Shown one piece after another: positions 28,918 through 38,952 of a stretch of DNA of 64,000 nucleotides (position 1 is the stretch's first letter; the number at the start of each line of letters is the position of its first letter). Made by a program: the position numbers and the translations under genes. A model generated the notes under the pieces. The model was not told the DNA's origin and ran no database searches. It saw only the letters and a list, made by a program, of their open reading frames with translations. This DNA comes from Weeksella virosa DSM 16922 (lineage in GTDB: Bacteria > Bacteroidota > Bacteroidia > Flavobacteriales > Weeksellaceae). The stretch covers positions 1,245,501 to 1,309,500 of the forward strand of contig NC_015144.1 of NCBI RefSeq assembly GCF_000189415.1. Reading direction: 5' to 3'.

Positions 28918-29784
28918 ATGGCAAACCTAAAAGAAATACGTAACAGGATTACTTCGGTAGGATCTACTATGCAGATTACCTCTGCTATGAAGCTCGTTTC
29001 GGCTGCAAAGCTTAAAAAAGCACAAGATTCTATTATAGCACTCCGACCTTACGCTAATAAATTGCGCGAATTGGTACAAAACATTAGTTCGAACTTAGAT
29101 TCTGAAGTGGGAACTGCTTTGACCGAACAACGTGAAGTGAAAAATGTTCTCTTGGTTGTAATCAATTCAAATCGTGGACTTTGTGGTGGATACAACTCAA
29201 GCATCATAAAAAAAGTAAATAGCCTTTTGCAAAATGAACTAAAAGGTAAAAACGTAGAAATGATTACCATCGGTAAGAAAGCGTTCGACGCCTATAAAAA
29301 TACAGGACACGTAAAGCAAAATGCTTCTTCGATTTGGGATAATCTCAACTTTAATGATGTAGCTGACGTAGCAAATGCCATGACCGAAGATTTTGTAGAA
29401 GGAAAGTACGACCAAATTCGCATTATTTACAATAAATTTATCAATGCTGTGTTACAAGAAGTACAAAACGAACAATTTTTACCTGTACAAATTGAGCAAG
29501 TAGAAGAAGTAAATAATGAGGAATTGGAATATATCTTCGAGCCAGGAAAAGCAGAAATAGTAACTGACCTTATTCCGCTTACCCTGAAAACACAGTTGTA
29601 CAAAGCAGTTTTAGACGCTAACGCATCTGAACATGGTGCACGAATGACTGCAATGCACAAAGCTACAGATAACGCTGAAGAGTTGAAGCGTAATTTAGTT
29701 ATCCAGTATAACAAAGCCCGTCAGGCAGCAATTACCAATGAAATCCTGGAAATTGTATCGGGTGCGGAAGCTCTCAATGCATAA
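28918..29784 (+). CDS. atpG: ATP synthase F1 subunit gamma
   Basis: This 288-aa rotor shaft has the long N-terminal helix (LKEIRNRITSVGSTMQITSAM KLVSA region) and the C-terminal partner helix with EHGARMTAMHKATDNAEELK, the family signature. The central Rossmann-like part includes SNRGLCGGYNSSI. It is the last gene of the block; beta and epsilon subunits are absent, as expected for a phylum where atpD and atpC sit at another locus. Confidence 0.95.
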   Translation: MANLKEIRNRITSVGSTMQITSAMKLVSAAKLKKAQDSIIALRPYANKLRELVQNISSNLDSEVGTALTEQREVKNVLLVVINSNRGLCGGYNSSIIKKVNSLLQNELKGKNVEMITIGKKAFDAYKNTGHVKQNASSIWDNLNFNDVADVANAMTEDFVEGKYDQIRIIYNKFINAVLQEVQNEQFLPVQIEQVEEVNNEELEYIFEPGKAEIVTDLIPLTLKTQLYKAVLDANASEHGARMTAMHKATDNAEELKRNLVIQYNKARQAAITNEILEIVSGAEALNA

Positions 29785-29823
29785 AGCATAGGAAAGAATA
29801 GAAAAGTCTATAACCAAATAAAA

Positions 29824-29853
29824 AGACCACTCAAATATAGAGTGGTTTTTTTA
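29824..29853 (+). terminator. Intrinsic terminator of the atp operon
   Basis: Stem ACCACTC/GAGTGGT with an AAATATA loop, preceded by A-rich sequence and followed by T7. Confidence 0.85.
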
Positions 29854-29996
29854 TTGGCATATAGTAATTTCAAGTTTGATGTTTGAATGAATTATTCTGG
29901 TTTTTCAATTACTGTAAGTTTATCTATGGATAATAAACCTCAGTTTGTAAAATTACGAATGAAATAGAGATGCTATTTCTATCGGAATAAGAACTA

Positions 29997-31049
29997 TCAA
30001 TTGGTTTGCTGTTTGTCAATTTCAGTTTGTATGATGTTCCAATCATAATAATGAAAAACTTTACCATTGCTCATGGTGACCATCAATCCGTTTGTAAAAG
30101 GTTTGCCAAAGTTGAAGTTCACCGCATCGGCACCGTCACATTCTATACTAGAAAAAGGAATTTTTGCAATCATTTTGTGATTATGTGGGTTGGTAGATTC
30201 TCCTTCTCGTTTGTACACTACAAAATTATTCGCTTGCTGATCAGAAATCAATATATATCCATCTGTTTCGCTAGTTTTATACAAGGCAATACCTTCGTGG
30301 TCGCGTTTGAAATCGTTTTGTCCAAAAAAAGCCAGTTCTTTGTTTCCTTTCTCTGGATCAGCATAGTATTTTCTAATGCCAGAAGTTTCATCTGCATAAT
30401 ATACATAGCCTAACTCATTATCAACCATGATGGCTTCTATTTCTTTTTTTCCAGAATATGCCCCAAATTTACGAACCAATTTCGCTTGAATACTTCCGCT
30501 GATGGCTTTCAGTTCATATTGATAGATATACTCATTAGATGGACCGTTTTTCCTACCTACCATTGCATATACTTTTCCCGTTTCAGATTGTGTATAAAGA
30601 GCAATTCCCATAGGGTCTTTTTGATCAGAATCTTCGAAAACAGCTAGTCCACCGTTATCAACCGGTTCTAAATTGGGTAATGAAAAAATACGAATTTTGT
30701 TTTGTTTACGTTCGGTAACGACTGCAATATCTATTCTTGTCCCATTTAAATCAAAATTATAAGCAACATCAACATTGTTTGGACGATCCATAGGGTACAC
30801 CTTGTTTACAATTTGTCCTTGTAAATTATAGGCATACAAACCACCTGTAGCTTCTTCTTTATCAGTCCCGATAATAAGAGATTGTGCAGGATTGTTTTTA
30901 TTTATCCAAATGGCAGGATCGTCTGTGTCGTGTGGTGTGGGTTGTGTAACAATTGTTGGTTTTATCGCATTTGCTGCAATAGGAGCTAATTTGTTGCCGC
31001 ATGAAACGGCAATAAAAGAAATTACGGAAAGTATGATTATTTTTTTCAT
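29997..31049 (-). CDS. Beta-propeller phytase (3-phytase), lipoprotein
   Basis: This 350-aa enzyme would release phosphate from phytate. A lipobox (IAVSCGNK, Cys17) predicts membrane anchoring. Family marks are HDTDDPAIWINKNNPAQS and IGTDKEEATGGLYAYNLQG near the start, then RPNNVDVAYNF, KDPMGIALY and DHEGIALYKT, which carry the calcium- and phosphate-binding residues of the six-bladed propeller. Its ATG overlaps the stop of the upstream phosphatase (ATGA), so it is the last gene of a coupled three-gene operon. Substrate assignment rests on family knowledge. Confidence 0.9.
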   Translation of the reverse strand: MKKIIILSVISFIAVSCGNKLAPIAANAIKPTIVTQPTPHDTDDPAIWINKNNPAQSLIIGTDKEEATGGLYAYNLQGQIVNKVYPMDRPNNVDVAYNFDLNGTRIDIAVVTERKQNKIRIFSLPNLEPVDNGGLAVFEDSDQKDPMGIALYTQSETGKVYAMVGRKNGPSNEYIYQYELKAISGSIQAKLVRKFGAYSGKKEIEAIMVDNELGYVYYADETSGIRKYYADPEKGNKELAFFGQNDFKRDHEGIALYKTSETDGYILISDQQANNFVVYKREGESTNPHNHKMIAKIPFSSIECDGADAVNFNFGKPFTNGLMVTMSNGKVFHYYDWNIIQTEIDKQQTN

Positions 31050-32038
31050 TTTTTTATTTCGGTTTTATAAATAACTTTATAGCTATCTTTCTGAGATTGA
31101 ATAATATATGCTTTTAAAATATTCTCTGATAAGGTAAAAGCCATGAATCCTGGAACTGAGTCGGCAAACAAAGTCCCTTCTGTTTTACCGGTTTCACGTA
31201 GTTCACTGCCCGCACCGGATAAAAATTGAGTTAGTTTTTTATTGTTCTTTCTAATGATTTGCAAATCGTGCTCGTGTCCACAAATATAGGCATCTACTTG
31301 GTATTTGTCGAATATAGGTTCGACAAATATTTTTATTTCTATTGTTTCTTTTGCTTCCTTACGTTTTCCGCCCGAATACAAAGGATGATGACCAACTACT
31401 ATTCGCCAAACAATTTTAGGATCTTTATTTTCTAGTTTAGACCTTAGCCAAGCTAACTGTTCTTGTGTATCTTGCTTGTCGATTGCTAAATATTTAGCCG
31501 TGTTTTTTTGATATTTTGATACAAAAGGATTAGTGTCAATAATCAATAACTGTAAAAACTTATTTTGGTCAATTTCGATTAGTTTTTCATAATACGTTTC
31601 GGGCATTTCCCATCGTCTCGATATTTTGGTATAATCTATCTGTGCCTGGATATTGCCTTCGTAATCGTGATTACCCAAGGCAACATACCACGGATTGTGT
31701 AGAGAATGGTGGGTGTAGATACTTTCGAACGAAGAAATCCACTGATAATCTTTTGTACTTTGAACTCCCGAAGGATAAAAATTATCACCAACAGCAATAG
31801 TAAAATCAAGATCTAATATATCTGCAACAGCTCCCATATCTCGTGCTACTTCTTTTTGAGTGAATGCTCCGTGGCGACCAAAATCTCCTATTGCCAAAAA
31901 CGATAGGCCATTTTTTTCTGGTAGAATGTCATGATGTTGTGATACAGATAAAACAACTGTATGATCAGCTTTTTGCTGACCATACAGTAGGTGTATAATT
32001 ATTATAAATAATACGGAGAAAATTTTTTTTAACTTCAT
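31046..32038 (-). CDS. Purple acid phosphatase-like metallophosphoesterase
   Basis: This 330-aa exported enzyme has a signal peptide (FSVLFIIIIHLLYGQ). It carries the full set of two-metal phosphoesterase motifs: AIGDFGRHG, AVGDNFYPSG, ALGNHDYEGN, VVGHHPLYSGG and CGHEHDLQ. Spacing and length resemble tartrate-resistant (type 5) acid phosphatases. It starts inside the stop codon of the TonB receptor gene and its own stop overlaps the phytase start, so all three are co-translated. It probably hydrolyses phosphate esters in the periplasm or at the surface. Confidence 0.9.
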   Translation of the reverse strand: MKLKKIFSVLFIIIIHLLYGQQKADHTVVLSVSQHHDILPEKNGLSFLAIGDFGRHGAFTQKEVARDMGAVADILDLDFTIAVGDNFYPSGVQSTKDYQWISSFESIYTHHSLHNPWYVALGNHDYEGNIQAQIDYTKISRRWEMPETYYEKLIEIDQNKFLQLLIIDTNPFVSKYQKNTAKYLAIDKQDTQEQLAWLRSKLENKDPKIVWRIVVGHHPLYSGGKRKEAKETIEIKIFVEPIFDKYQVDAYICGHEHDLQIIRKNNKKLTQFLSGAGSELRETGKTEGTLFADSVPGFMAFTLSENILKAYIIQSQKDSYKVIYKTEIKK

Positions 32039-34836
32039 TAGAAATCGTATTTAATACCCAATGTGAAACGAGATTTGTAATATTCTAATTGTTGGAGACG
32101 ATTGGTTTCGCCTTGGTAGTAACGTAATGGTTGATTTGTAAGGTTGTTTGCCTCAAAAAATACGCGCCAATTAGACATAAATTTATACGACATATTATAA
32201 TCTAAAAAGAATTGTTTGTCGTAATAACTATCTTCAAACTCATTTCCACCAATTTCGTCTAAATAAGCCGATGTGTAGTTGGCTGATAAGCGTGCAGAGA
32301 ATTTTTTGTTTTCCCAGGCCAGAGATCCGTTGAGCATATGTGGTGCAGTACGTGGGAGTCCAAGACCTGTACGTTTTTCGCCATCTTCGTTGGTAATTCC
32401 TTTAGCATCCGACTTTGTGTATGTATAGTTAGCGTATAAGCCAAAATTCTTAAAAAAGTTGCCTGGTAGAAAATCTAACTGTCGTTGAAAAGCTATTTCA
32501 AAACCGTACACCGAAACTTTATCTCCGTTTCTTGCTTGTGTGAAATCCCAATTTTCACCTGCCGGTATTGGGTTGGCAACACCCGGAAAATCGGCACTAA
32601 AATCATTAGCTGTGTAGATTTTGTTGTTATAGGTGTATATAAAATTGTTTAAGTTTTTGTAGAAAACTCCTCCAGAAACAATACCGATATTTTTGAAATA
32701 ATTTTCTACCATAATATCGAAATTAGTTGCGTACGTGGCTTTTAGGTTCGGATTACCGGCTTTAATTTCGGTATCCTCTTGGATAACATTTACGTATGGA
32801 GCCAAATTATAATAATTAGGACGTGCTAAACTTGTCGTAACCGCTGCACGTAAGATGAAGTTTTTGGTAAACTTATGTTTCAATGTTACGCTTGGTAAAA
32901 AGTTGAAATAATTGTTTTTGTTTTTTATTTCTCCCAACAAATCTTCTTCATCCTTAACATAATTTCCTGTATATTCGATTGCTGTGTGTTCTAAGCGGAT
33001 CCCGGTAATAATAGAGGTTTTATCATCAAGATCCTGATCCCAACGGAGGTAACCAGCAGTAATGTTTTCTTTTGCTTTGTAATTAGAAGATAAAAACTCT
33101 GAAGGCTCTAAAGTTTCTTTGAATAAATTTGGATCATATAAGTCTAAGTTACCCAGGTATTTACGGTCTACAAAATAACCCGGTGCGTATTGAGAACCTG
33201 GATAGAAGTTTTCACCACTCCAATATACATTTGGCATTTGTGCCAAACTGCCCATTGCGTTAATTGGTTTGTAAGAATAAAAAATATTATCGCGTTTTTT
33301 GTCTTTTAAACGCATGCGAGCACCAAAACGCAAGCGTCCTTTTTCTCCATCAATTACCGATAAAGGTAAACGGAAGTTTATTTTTGCTCCAATTTCTTCT
33401 TCTTGTGTATAATTATGATTTTCTGTGATCTTTCGCAATTCAAAGTTTTCGGGATTTTCTCCTTTTACAGCATATACATACGGGCTGTTATCATTAGCAA
33501 CACTTTGCCCCATGGTAACTTTTCTTTGTCTGAAATCAATGTAACGCTCATTTGGTCTATCTTCACTGGCTTTTGAGTACGATACCGACCAATCCATATC
33601 CAGAGTTGTAGAAAGAAGATGTTCTCCTCGCAATGAAAAATTTAGAACTCTTTGGTCTTCTAATCGAGTATTTTTGTTACGATTATTATCGATACCGCCC
33701 TTTGTTTCTCTTCGAATTTCTCCCACATAAGTACCATCATCTTGTAGTTTTAGATCACGGTAGCGAGTTCTATAACGGTTTTCGCGATCATCACGCCAGT
33801 TGTACATAGCTGTGAAGTCTATACGATTGTTTTCATTAAAAACATAATCAGAACTTAAAGAAAAACTTCTACGAACACGTTGTACATCGTATTTGCGAAT
33901 GTCCATTTGTTTTATATACGCCTTGTCATTTTTGTCTTTACCCCAAACAGTTTCTATATTATATGAACCAAAATTTTGCGATTGCCATGTTGCCGATGCT
34001 ACAATCCCTAGCTTATTATCAGCAAGACGGTTTCCGTAAATAAAGGCACCATTGTACAAACCTTTTTCGCGGATTGGTGCATAGCCTCCCGATAAAGTAA
34101 CCGAAATGCGTTGTTTGTTTGGTACTGCACGGGTAATCAAATTTACCGATCCTCCTATGGCATCGGCATCCATATCAGGTGTCAAGGTTTTATTTACTTC
34201 GATAGACGAAATCATATCCGATGGGATTAAATCCATCTGAACGTTCCTGTTATCCCCTTCGGCAGAAGGAATGCGATCGCCATTTAAAGTAACCGAATTT
34301 AATTCTGGCGATAAACCGCGTACAATAATATTACGAGCTTCACCTTGGTCATTTTGCATGGTAATTCCCGGAACACGCTTCAGCGCATCACCAATATTGG
34401 CATCTGGAAATCGACCAACCTGATCAGATGATATAATGTTAGAAATATTAGCGTTATTGCGTTGTTGGTTTAGTGCTTTGGTTTGCCCGCGAAGATAATC
34501 TCCTACAACAACTACCTCATTCAATTGTTCGATTCCCGAGAACAACTCAAAATTAGCTACTGTATTTTGGTCTGAGCTTATTATTACTTCTTGAGAAGCT
34601 GTTATATAACCCAAATATTCTACATAAACGTTGTAGGTGCCTTCTGGTAAACTTAAAAATTCGTAACCTCCATTTTGATCAGAAATTGTATATCGGTTGC
34701 TGTTTTCTATTTTTATGGTTGCTCCGGGCAATGAAAAGTTATTTTCACCGTCTACGACTTTACCGGTTATTACCCCGTTCTGAGCAAAGGATATTGCACT
34801 TACCAATGAAGCGACTAAGATGTAAAAATGTTTCAT
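32038..34836 (-). CDS. TonB-dependent receptor of the phosphatase/phytase operon
   Basis: This 932-aa outer-membrane receptor has a signal peptide (YILVASLVSAISFAQ), then a carboxypeptidase-regulatory-like domain (GVITGKVVDGENNFSLPGAT). The plug follows (NISNIISSDQVGRFPDANIG, RNIIVRGLSPELNSVTLNGD, ADAIGGSVNLITR) and the barrel ends SRFTLGIKYDF. The plug is of the TonB/Xanthomonas-Caulobacter type rather than SusC. It heads an operon with a phosphatase and a phytase, so the cargo is probably a phosphorylated compound or a phytate-metal complex (inference). No SusD-like partner is present. Confidence 0.92.
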   Translation of the reverse strand: MKHFYILVASLVSAISFAQNGVITGKVVDGENNFSLPGATIKIENSNRYTISDQNGGYEFLSLPEGTYNVYVEYLGYITASQEVIISSDQNTVANFELFSGIEQLNEVVVVGDYLRGQTKALNQQRNNANISNIISSDQVGRFPDANIGDALKRVPGITMQNDQGEARNIIVRGLSPELNSVTLNGDRIPSAEGDNRNVQMDLIPSDMISSIEVNKTLTPDMDADAIGGSVNLITRAVPNKQRISVTLSGGYAPIREKGLYNGAFIYGNRLADNKLGIVASATWQSQNFGSYNIETVWGKDKNDKAYIKQMDIRKYDVQRVRRSFSLSSDYVFNENNRIDFTAMYNWRDDRENRYRTRYRDLKLQDDGTYVGEIRRETKGGIDNNRNKNTRLEDQRVLNFSLRGEHLLSTTLDMDWSVSYSKASEDRPNERYIDFRQRKVTMGQSVANDNSPYVYAVKGENPENFELRKITENHNYTQEEEIGAKINFRLPLSVIDGEKGRLRFGARMRLKDKKRDNIFYSYKPINAMGSLAQMPNVYWSGENFYPGSQYAPGYFVDRKYLGNLDLYDPNLFKETLEPSEFLSSNYKAKENITAGYLRWDQDLDDKTSIITGIRLEHTAIEYTGNYVKDEEDLLGEIKNKNNYFNFLPSVTLKHKFTKNFILRAAVTTSLARPNYYNLAPYVNVIQEDTEIKAGNPNLKATYATNFDIMVENYFKNIGIVSGGVFYKNLNNFIYTYNNKIYTANDFSADFPGVANPIPAGENWDFTQARNGDKVSVYGFEIAFQRQLDFLPGNFFKNFGLYANYTYTKSDAKGITNEDGEKRTGLGLPRTAPHMLNGSLAWENKKFSARLSANYTSAYLDEIGGNEFEDSYYDKQFFLDYNMSYKFMSNWRVFFEANNLTNQPLRYYQGETNRLQQLEYYKSRFTLGIKYDF

Positions 34837-35020
34837 TCTTGTATTTTTTTCAGAAAAATTTGTCTGAACAAAACTAACAATCGTTCTAGCAGAGGACTTT
34901 AGTAAAAGATTAATTTATTATTAAATATACGTATAGAGAAAGTGAAAAATACGGCAAGAAACTTGCGCTAATTTTTGTAGGATAGGCCGATTATCGTAGG
35001 GTAAAATACAAAGAAACTCT

Positions 35021-35028
35021 TACCTTTG
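35021..35028 (+). promoter_or_regulatory. -7 box for the FAD oxidoreductase gene
   Basis: TACCTTTG matches TAnnTTTG and ends 14 bp before the ATG at 35043. No clear -33 TTTG is seen. Confidence 0.5.
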
Positions 35029-35042
35029 ACCAAAAGAAAAAG

Positions 35043-36107
35043 ATGAAACAAGTCGATTATATCGTGGTCGGTTTAGGGGTTGCTGCAACAGCTTTTATAA
35101 AATATTTGTTAGAACATCAGCATTCCTTTGTCGTGATTAATCAAGATTTTCATCGTGCATCTACCGTTGCTGCGGGTTTGTATAATCCCGTTGTGCTAAA
35201 ACGTTTTTCTTTGGTATGGGATGCTCGACAACAATTAGAAAAAATGCACGAACTTTTCTTGTGGTACGAACAATTTTTTGATAAGAAATTTATTGATGAG
35301 ATGCCAGTTTTTCGTATATTCAATGATGAACAAGAACAAAAGACATGGCACAAAAAAGCAACTACTCATCACGAACTTGTACCATTTCTTTCGACCGATT
35401 TCCAACAATTAAAGATATACAACGATATCAAAGACCCATACGGTTCTGGCGAAGTTTTAGCAACTGGCCGAATCGATTTACGATTGTTGATACCAACACT
35501 AGAACAATATCTTAGACAGAAAGAAAACCTTCTTCAAGAAAAATTTCGGTATGAGGATTTGCAAATAGCACCCAATAGCATATCCTACCAAAATCTACAA
35601 GCCAAACATGTTATTTTTTGTGAAGGCTATCACATTCTTTCCAACCCATACTTTAGAAAACTACCTATTATTGGTGTAAAAGGCGAAGTTTTGACGATCA
35701 GAACCGAAGCTAAACTACCCAAAGCCGTGGTGAAAGGAAAAGAGTTTTTGTTTCCGTTATCAAGCGATGAATATTTTGTTGGTGCAACGTATGACCGCGA
35801 TTGTCTGGATTATGAAGTTACAGAATCAGCCAAAACAGAGCTTTTATCAGGTATCGGAAAAGTGGTCGATTCATCGTTTATGGTTTTGCATCAGCAGGCC
35901 TCAATTCGTCCAACGGTAAAAGACCGACGTCCGATTATTGGTGGGCATCCAACCTATAAAAATTTATACTGTTTCAACGGAATGGGAACACGTGGGACGA
36001 TGCTTGCACCCAAGATGGCAGAAATATTGTATCTGCATATAGAAAAAGGGCAACCTATAGATAATCAGTCAGATATAGCTCGGTTTTATGATGAGTATTT
36101 CGATTAG
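35043..36107 (+). CDS. FAD-dependent oxidoreductase (DAO/DadA fold)
   Basis: This 354-aa protein opens with the FAD-binding fold VDYIVVGLGVAATAFIKYLL. It has STVAAGLYNPVVLKR, the conserved region where DAO enzymes bind the flavin, and a C-terminal FNGMGTRGTMLAPKMAEIL segment for the second flavin contact. Related proteins oxidise amino acids, or in MnmC the modified wobble uridine of tRNA. The substrate here is unknown. It is divergent from the phytase operon and ~130 bp upstream of the ABC-F gene. Confidence 0.8.
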   Translation: MKQVDYIVVGLGVAATAFIKYLLEHQHSFVVINQDFHRASTVAAGLYNPVVLKRFSLVWDARQQLEKMHELFLWYEQFFDKKFIDEMPVFRIFNDEQEQKTWHKKATTHHELVPFLSTDFQQLKIYNDIKDPYGSGEVLATGRIDLRLLIPTLEQYLRQKENLLQEKFRYEDLQIAPNSISYQNLQAKHVIFCEGYHILSNPYFRKLPIIGVKGEVLTIRTEAKLPKAVVKGKEFLFPLSSDEYFVGATYDRDCLDYEVTESAKTELLSGIGKVVDSSFMVLHQQASIRPTVKDRRPIIGGHPTYKNLYCFNGMGTRGTMLAPKMAEILYLHIEKGQPIDNQSDIARFYDEYFD

Positions 36108-36223
36108 GATTTGCTTCTAATGCCTAAAAAGTAAGCAAAAAGTTTGTGAATGTTGCATTTTGTAATTTTACAGTAGCGATAGAAATATAATAATGGAGCC
36201 ACCTCTACTTCGTTGAAATCTAT

Positions 36224-36231
36224 TATTTTTG
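36224..36231 (+). promoter_or_regulatory. -7 box abutting the ABC-F start codon
   Basis: TATTTTTG matches TAnnTTTG and ends only 4 bp before the ATG at 36236. If used, the message would be leaderless or nearly so. Confidence 0.5.
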
Positions 36232-36235
36232 CAAA

Positions 36236-38152
36236 ATGTTATTAGTTCAAAACTTAGGAGTTTATTTTTCGGGTAAATATTTATTCGAAGATGTTTCTTT
36301 CCGGATCAATAAAGGAAACCGTGTCGGATTGGTTGGCAAAAATGGTGCAGGCAAATCGACCTTGCTCAAGATATTGGCTAAAGAACAACCTGCTACAGAA
36401 GGAGAGGTAGTATACGAAGGAGAGGTAACCGTTGGCTATTTGTCACAAGATATCGACTTTATTCAAGGAAGGACAGTTTGGCAAGAAGCAGATTCTGCAT
36501 TCGAACAATTAACACAAATACAAGAGAGAATCGACTTTGTGAATAAAGAATTAGCCGAACGCACCGATTACGAGTCAGATGAATACAGTAAACTTATCGA
36601 AGATATTGCTCATCTAACAGAGCGCTTCGGACTTTTGGGTGGATACACCAAAGACGCCGAAATAGAACGAATATTAATCGGCTTAGGATTCAAACCCTCT
36701 GATTTTCATCGTTCTACCGACGAATTTTCTGGCGGGTGGCGTATGAGAATCGAATTAGCAAAACTTCTACTCCAACAGCATGATGTTATGCTACTCGATG
36801 AGCCGACGAATCATTTGGATATCGATTCGATTATTTGGTTAGAAGAATTCTTAAAAGATTACCCAGGAGCTGTAGTATTGGTATCGCACGATCGACAATT
36901 CTTAGACAATGTTACCAATAGAACTCTAGAAATTGCTAATCGACAGATTGCAGATTATAAAGCAAATTATTCTAAATATTTAAGTTTACGAGAAGATCGA
37001 AAACTTAAATTAGAACAAGCTCAGAAAAATCAAGAACAAATGATCAAGCATACCGAAGACTTGATTGCTAAATTCCGCGCCAAAGCCAATAAAGCGTCTA
37101 TGGCACAATCACTAATAAAAAAGTTGGATAAAATAGAGCGCATCGAAATAGAAAACGAAGATGTTACCAAAATGAATATTCGTTTTATAGATGCAGTTCA
37201 GCCCGGAAAGATCATTTTCGAGCTCGAAAATGTAGGTGTATCATTCGGTGAACATTCGGTGTTTGAAGGTGTTTCTTTCTATGTCAACCGAGGTGAAAAA
37301 ATAGCATTTGTTGGGCAGAATGGTCAAGGGAAAACTACGCTTTCACGGGCCATCATCGGCGACATAGAGTACAGAGGGAAAATCCATCACGGGCACAATG
37401 TAGAGGTTGGTTATTTTGCACAAAATCAAGCGCATGTTCTCAATGATAAATATACCGTACTCGAAGAAGCAGAAAACTCTGCAACCGAAGAAACAAGAAA
37501 ACATGTTCGCGATTATTTGGGGGCTTTTATGTTTGGTGGAGATGCTGTAGAAAAAAAAGTATCAGTCCTTTCCGGAGGGGAGAGAAACCGTTTAGCACTT
37601 TGTAAACTATTGCTACGACCTTTTAATGTGCTAATTATGGATGAGCCAACCAATCATTTGGATATACAATCGAAAGAAATCCTGAAAAAAGCTCTGAAGA
37701 AATACCAAGGAACCTTGATACTTGTTTCGCATGATCGAGAGTTTTTAGAAGGTTTGGTGGATAAGGTATACGATTTCAGAAATGGAAAAGTTAAAGAATA
37801 TTTAGGTAGTATCGATGATTATTTGGCAGAAGTGAAGGCTGGAAATTTCCGTGAGGTAGAAAAAGGTGTTGAACCAGAAGCAATCTTGTCTCAAAAAAAG
37901 GAAACCAAAAAAGAACAGCCGCAAATAGAATTATCTTTTGAAGAGGCAAAAGAACAAAAAAGATTGAAAAATCGCTTGTCGAAAGTAGAATCGGATATTA
38001 CCGAATTAGAAATTAAAATCGAGCAATTAGAAGCAAAAATGACTGCAGGAAATCAAAGCCAAAAAGAATTGGATGATTATCATCAAGCACAAACTGATCT
38101 TGATGCTCTAATGGAGGAGTGGGAAGAAATATCAGAGAAAATCATCGAATAA
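36236..38152 (+). CDS. ABC-F family ATPase
   Basis: This 638-aa soluble protein has two fused ABC domains and no membrane domain. First domain: GLVGKNGAGKST, SGGWRMR, MLLDEPTNHLD. Second: AFVGQNGQGKTT, SGGERNR, LIMDEPTNHLD. Between them is the helical linker that reaches the ribosomal P-site region in this family. The C-terminal ~90 residues are a charged coiled coil (FEEAKEQKRLKNRLSKVESD), as in Uup and YfmR-type members. ABC-F proteins resolve stalled ribosomes; which subtype this is cannot be settled by eye. Confidence 0.93.
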   Translation: MLLVQNLGVYFSGKYLFEDVSFRINKGNRVGLVGKNGAGKSTLLKILAKEQPATEGEVVYEGEVTVGYLSQDIDFIQGRTVWQEADSAFEQLTQIQERIDFVNKELAERTDYESDEYSKLIEDIAHLTERFGLLGGYTKDAEIERILIGLGFKPSDFHRSTDEFSGGWRMRIELAKLLLQQHDVMLLDEPTNHLDIDSIIWLEEFLKDYPGAVVLVSHDRQFLDNVTNRTLEIANRQIADYKANYSKYLSLREDRKLKLEQAQKNQEQMIKHTEDLIAKFRAKANKASMAQSLIKKLDKIERIEIENEDVTKMNIRFIDAVQPGKIIFELENVGVSFGEHSVFEGVSFYVNRGEKIAFVGQNGQGKTTLSRAIIGDIEYRGKIHHGHNVEVGYFAQNQAHVLNDKYTVLEEAENSATEETRKHVRDYLGAFMFGGDAVEKKVSVLSGGERNRLALCKLLLRPFNVLIMDEPTNHLDIQSKEILKKALKKYQGTLILVSHDREFLEGLVDKVYDFRNGKVKEYLGSIDDYLAEVKAGNFREVEKGVEPEAILSQKKETKKEQPQIELSFEEAKEQKRLKNRLSKVESDITELEIKIEQLEAKMTAGNQSQKELDDYHQAQTDLDALMEEWEEISEKIIE

Positions 38153-38200
38153 CATATTGGTATTTAATTTGTAAGCATTGTCAACTTAATAAATTATAAA

Positions 38201-38240
38201 ACAAAACCGCACGAAGCTTTTTCGTACGGTTTTGTTTTTG
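38201..38240 (+). terminator. Intrinsic terminator after the ABC-F gene
   Basis: Arms ACAAAACCGCACGAA and TTCGTACGGTTTTGT pair with one mismatch, followed by a T-rich tail. It lies between convergent genes and may act both ways. Confidence 0.75.
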
Positions 38241-38261
38241 ATAATGGATAGGATACCAAAA

Positions 38262-38855
38262 TTATCTTCCTAATGGGAGATTGTAAGCGACTCCAGCACC
38301 AACGGTTCCCGCGTTGAACTTATCGTTTCCTACTTTTCCTTCATTGCCCACAAAAACTTTTGTGTAGTGTACAAAGAAATTCCAATTGCGGTTGTGATAG
38401 CCAATTTCTGGACGCAAATACAAACCACCACTCGGCATATCGGCATTGTAAAGCGATTCGCTTGGGTAATGATTGTTGGCTACTTTTTCTTTGCCAACGA
38501 TAAATCCATATCCGATATCGGTACCACCGTAGAAACCAGATTTCCCTGGATATACTTTGATTAATGCAGCAATAGGTATTACACCAAAATCATTGTTGTC
38601 AATCGTTACACCGTCAAAATTTCTTTTCTTGCCGAAGAAATGATTGTATCCAGTAGAGACACCTAATCCAAAACCTGGCACAACCAAATTTTGATAAGAA
38701 ATATCTAATCCTGCATTTGCACTTGTGTTTTGGCCAGTCGAAGCACCTGCATTTACACCAATTTTCAACATGTTTTTCATGTCAGCGCTTTGAGCTAAAG
38801 CCATATTCGCAGCAAAAATGCTAACAAATAATAATAGGATTTTCTTTTTTAGCAT
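38262..38855 (-). CDS. Outer-membrane beta-barrel protein
   Basis: This 197-aa protein has a signal peptide (ILLLFVSIFAANMALAQS) and alternating beta-strands such as LKIGVNAGASTG, FYGGTDIGYGFIVGKE and GGLYLRPEIGYHNRNW, ending AGVAYNLPLG. This fits the small 8-strand OMP_b-brl/OmpA-like barrels abundant in Bacteroidota. No ligand or partner is indicated. It is a single-gene unit converging with the ABC-F gene. Confidence 0.7.
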   Translation of the reverse strand: MLKKKILLLFVSIFAANMALAQSADMKNMLKIGVNAGASTGQNTSANAGLDISYQNLVVPGFGLGVSTGYNHFFGKKRNFDGVTIDNNDFGVIPIAALIKVYPGKSGFYGGTDIGYGFIVGKEKVANNHYPSESLYNADMPSGGLYLRPEIGYHNRNWNFFVHYTKVFVGNEGKVGNDKFNAGTVGAGVAYNLPLGR

Positions 38856-38952
38856 CGTTTTTATTTTATTCTAATTGTTGATACTAATTATAGCAAAAAC
38901 TTAGCCATTAAAAATTTGTAGGTTTTGTATGGTTGAGATAAACCTTTTACAA

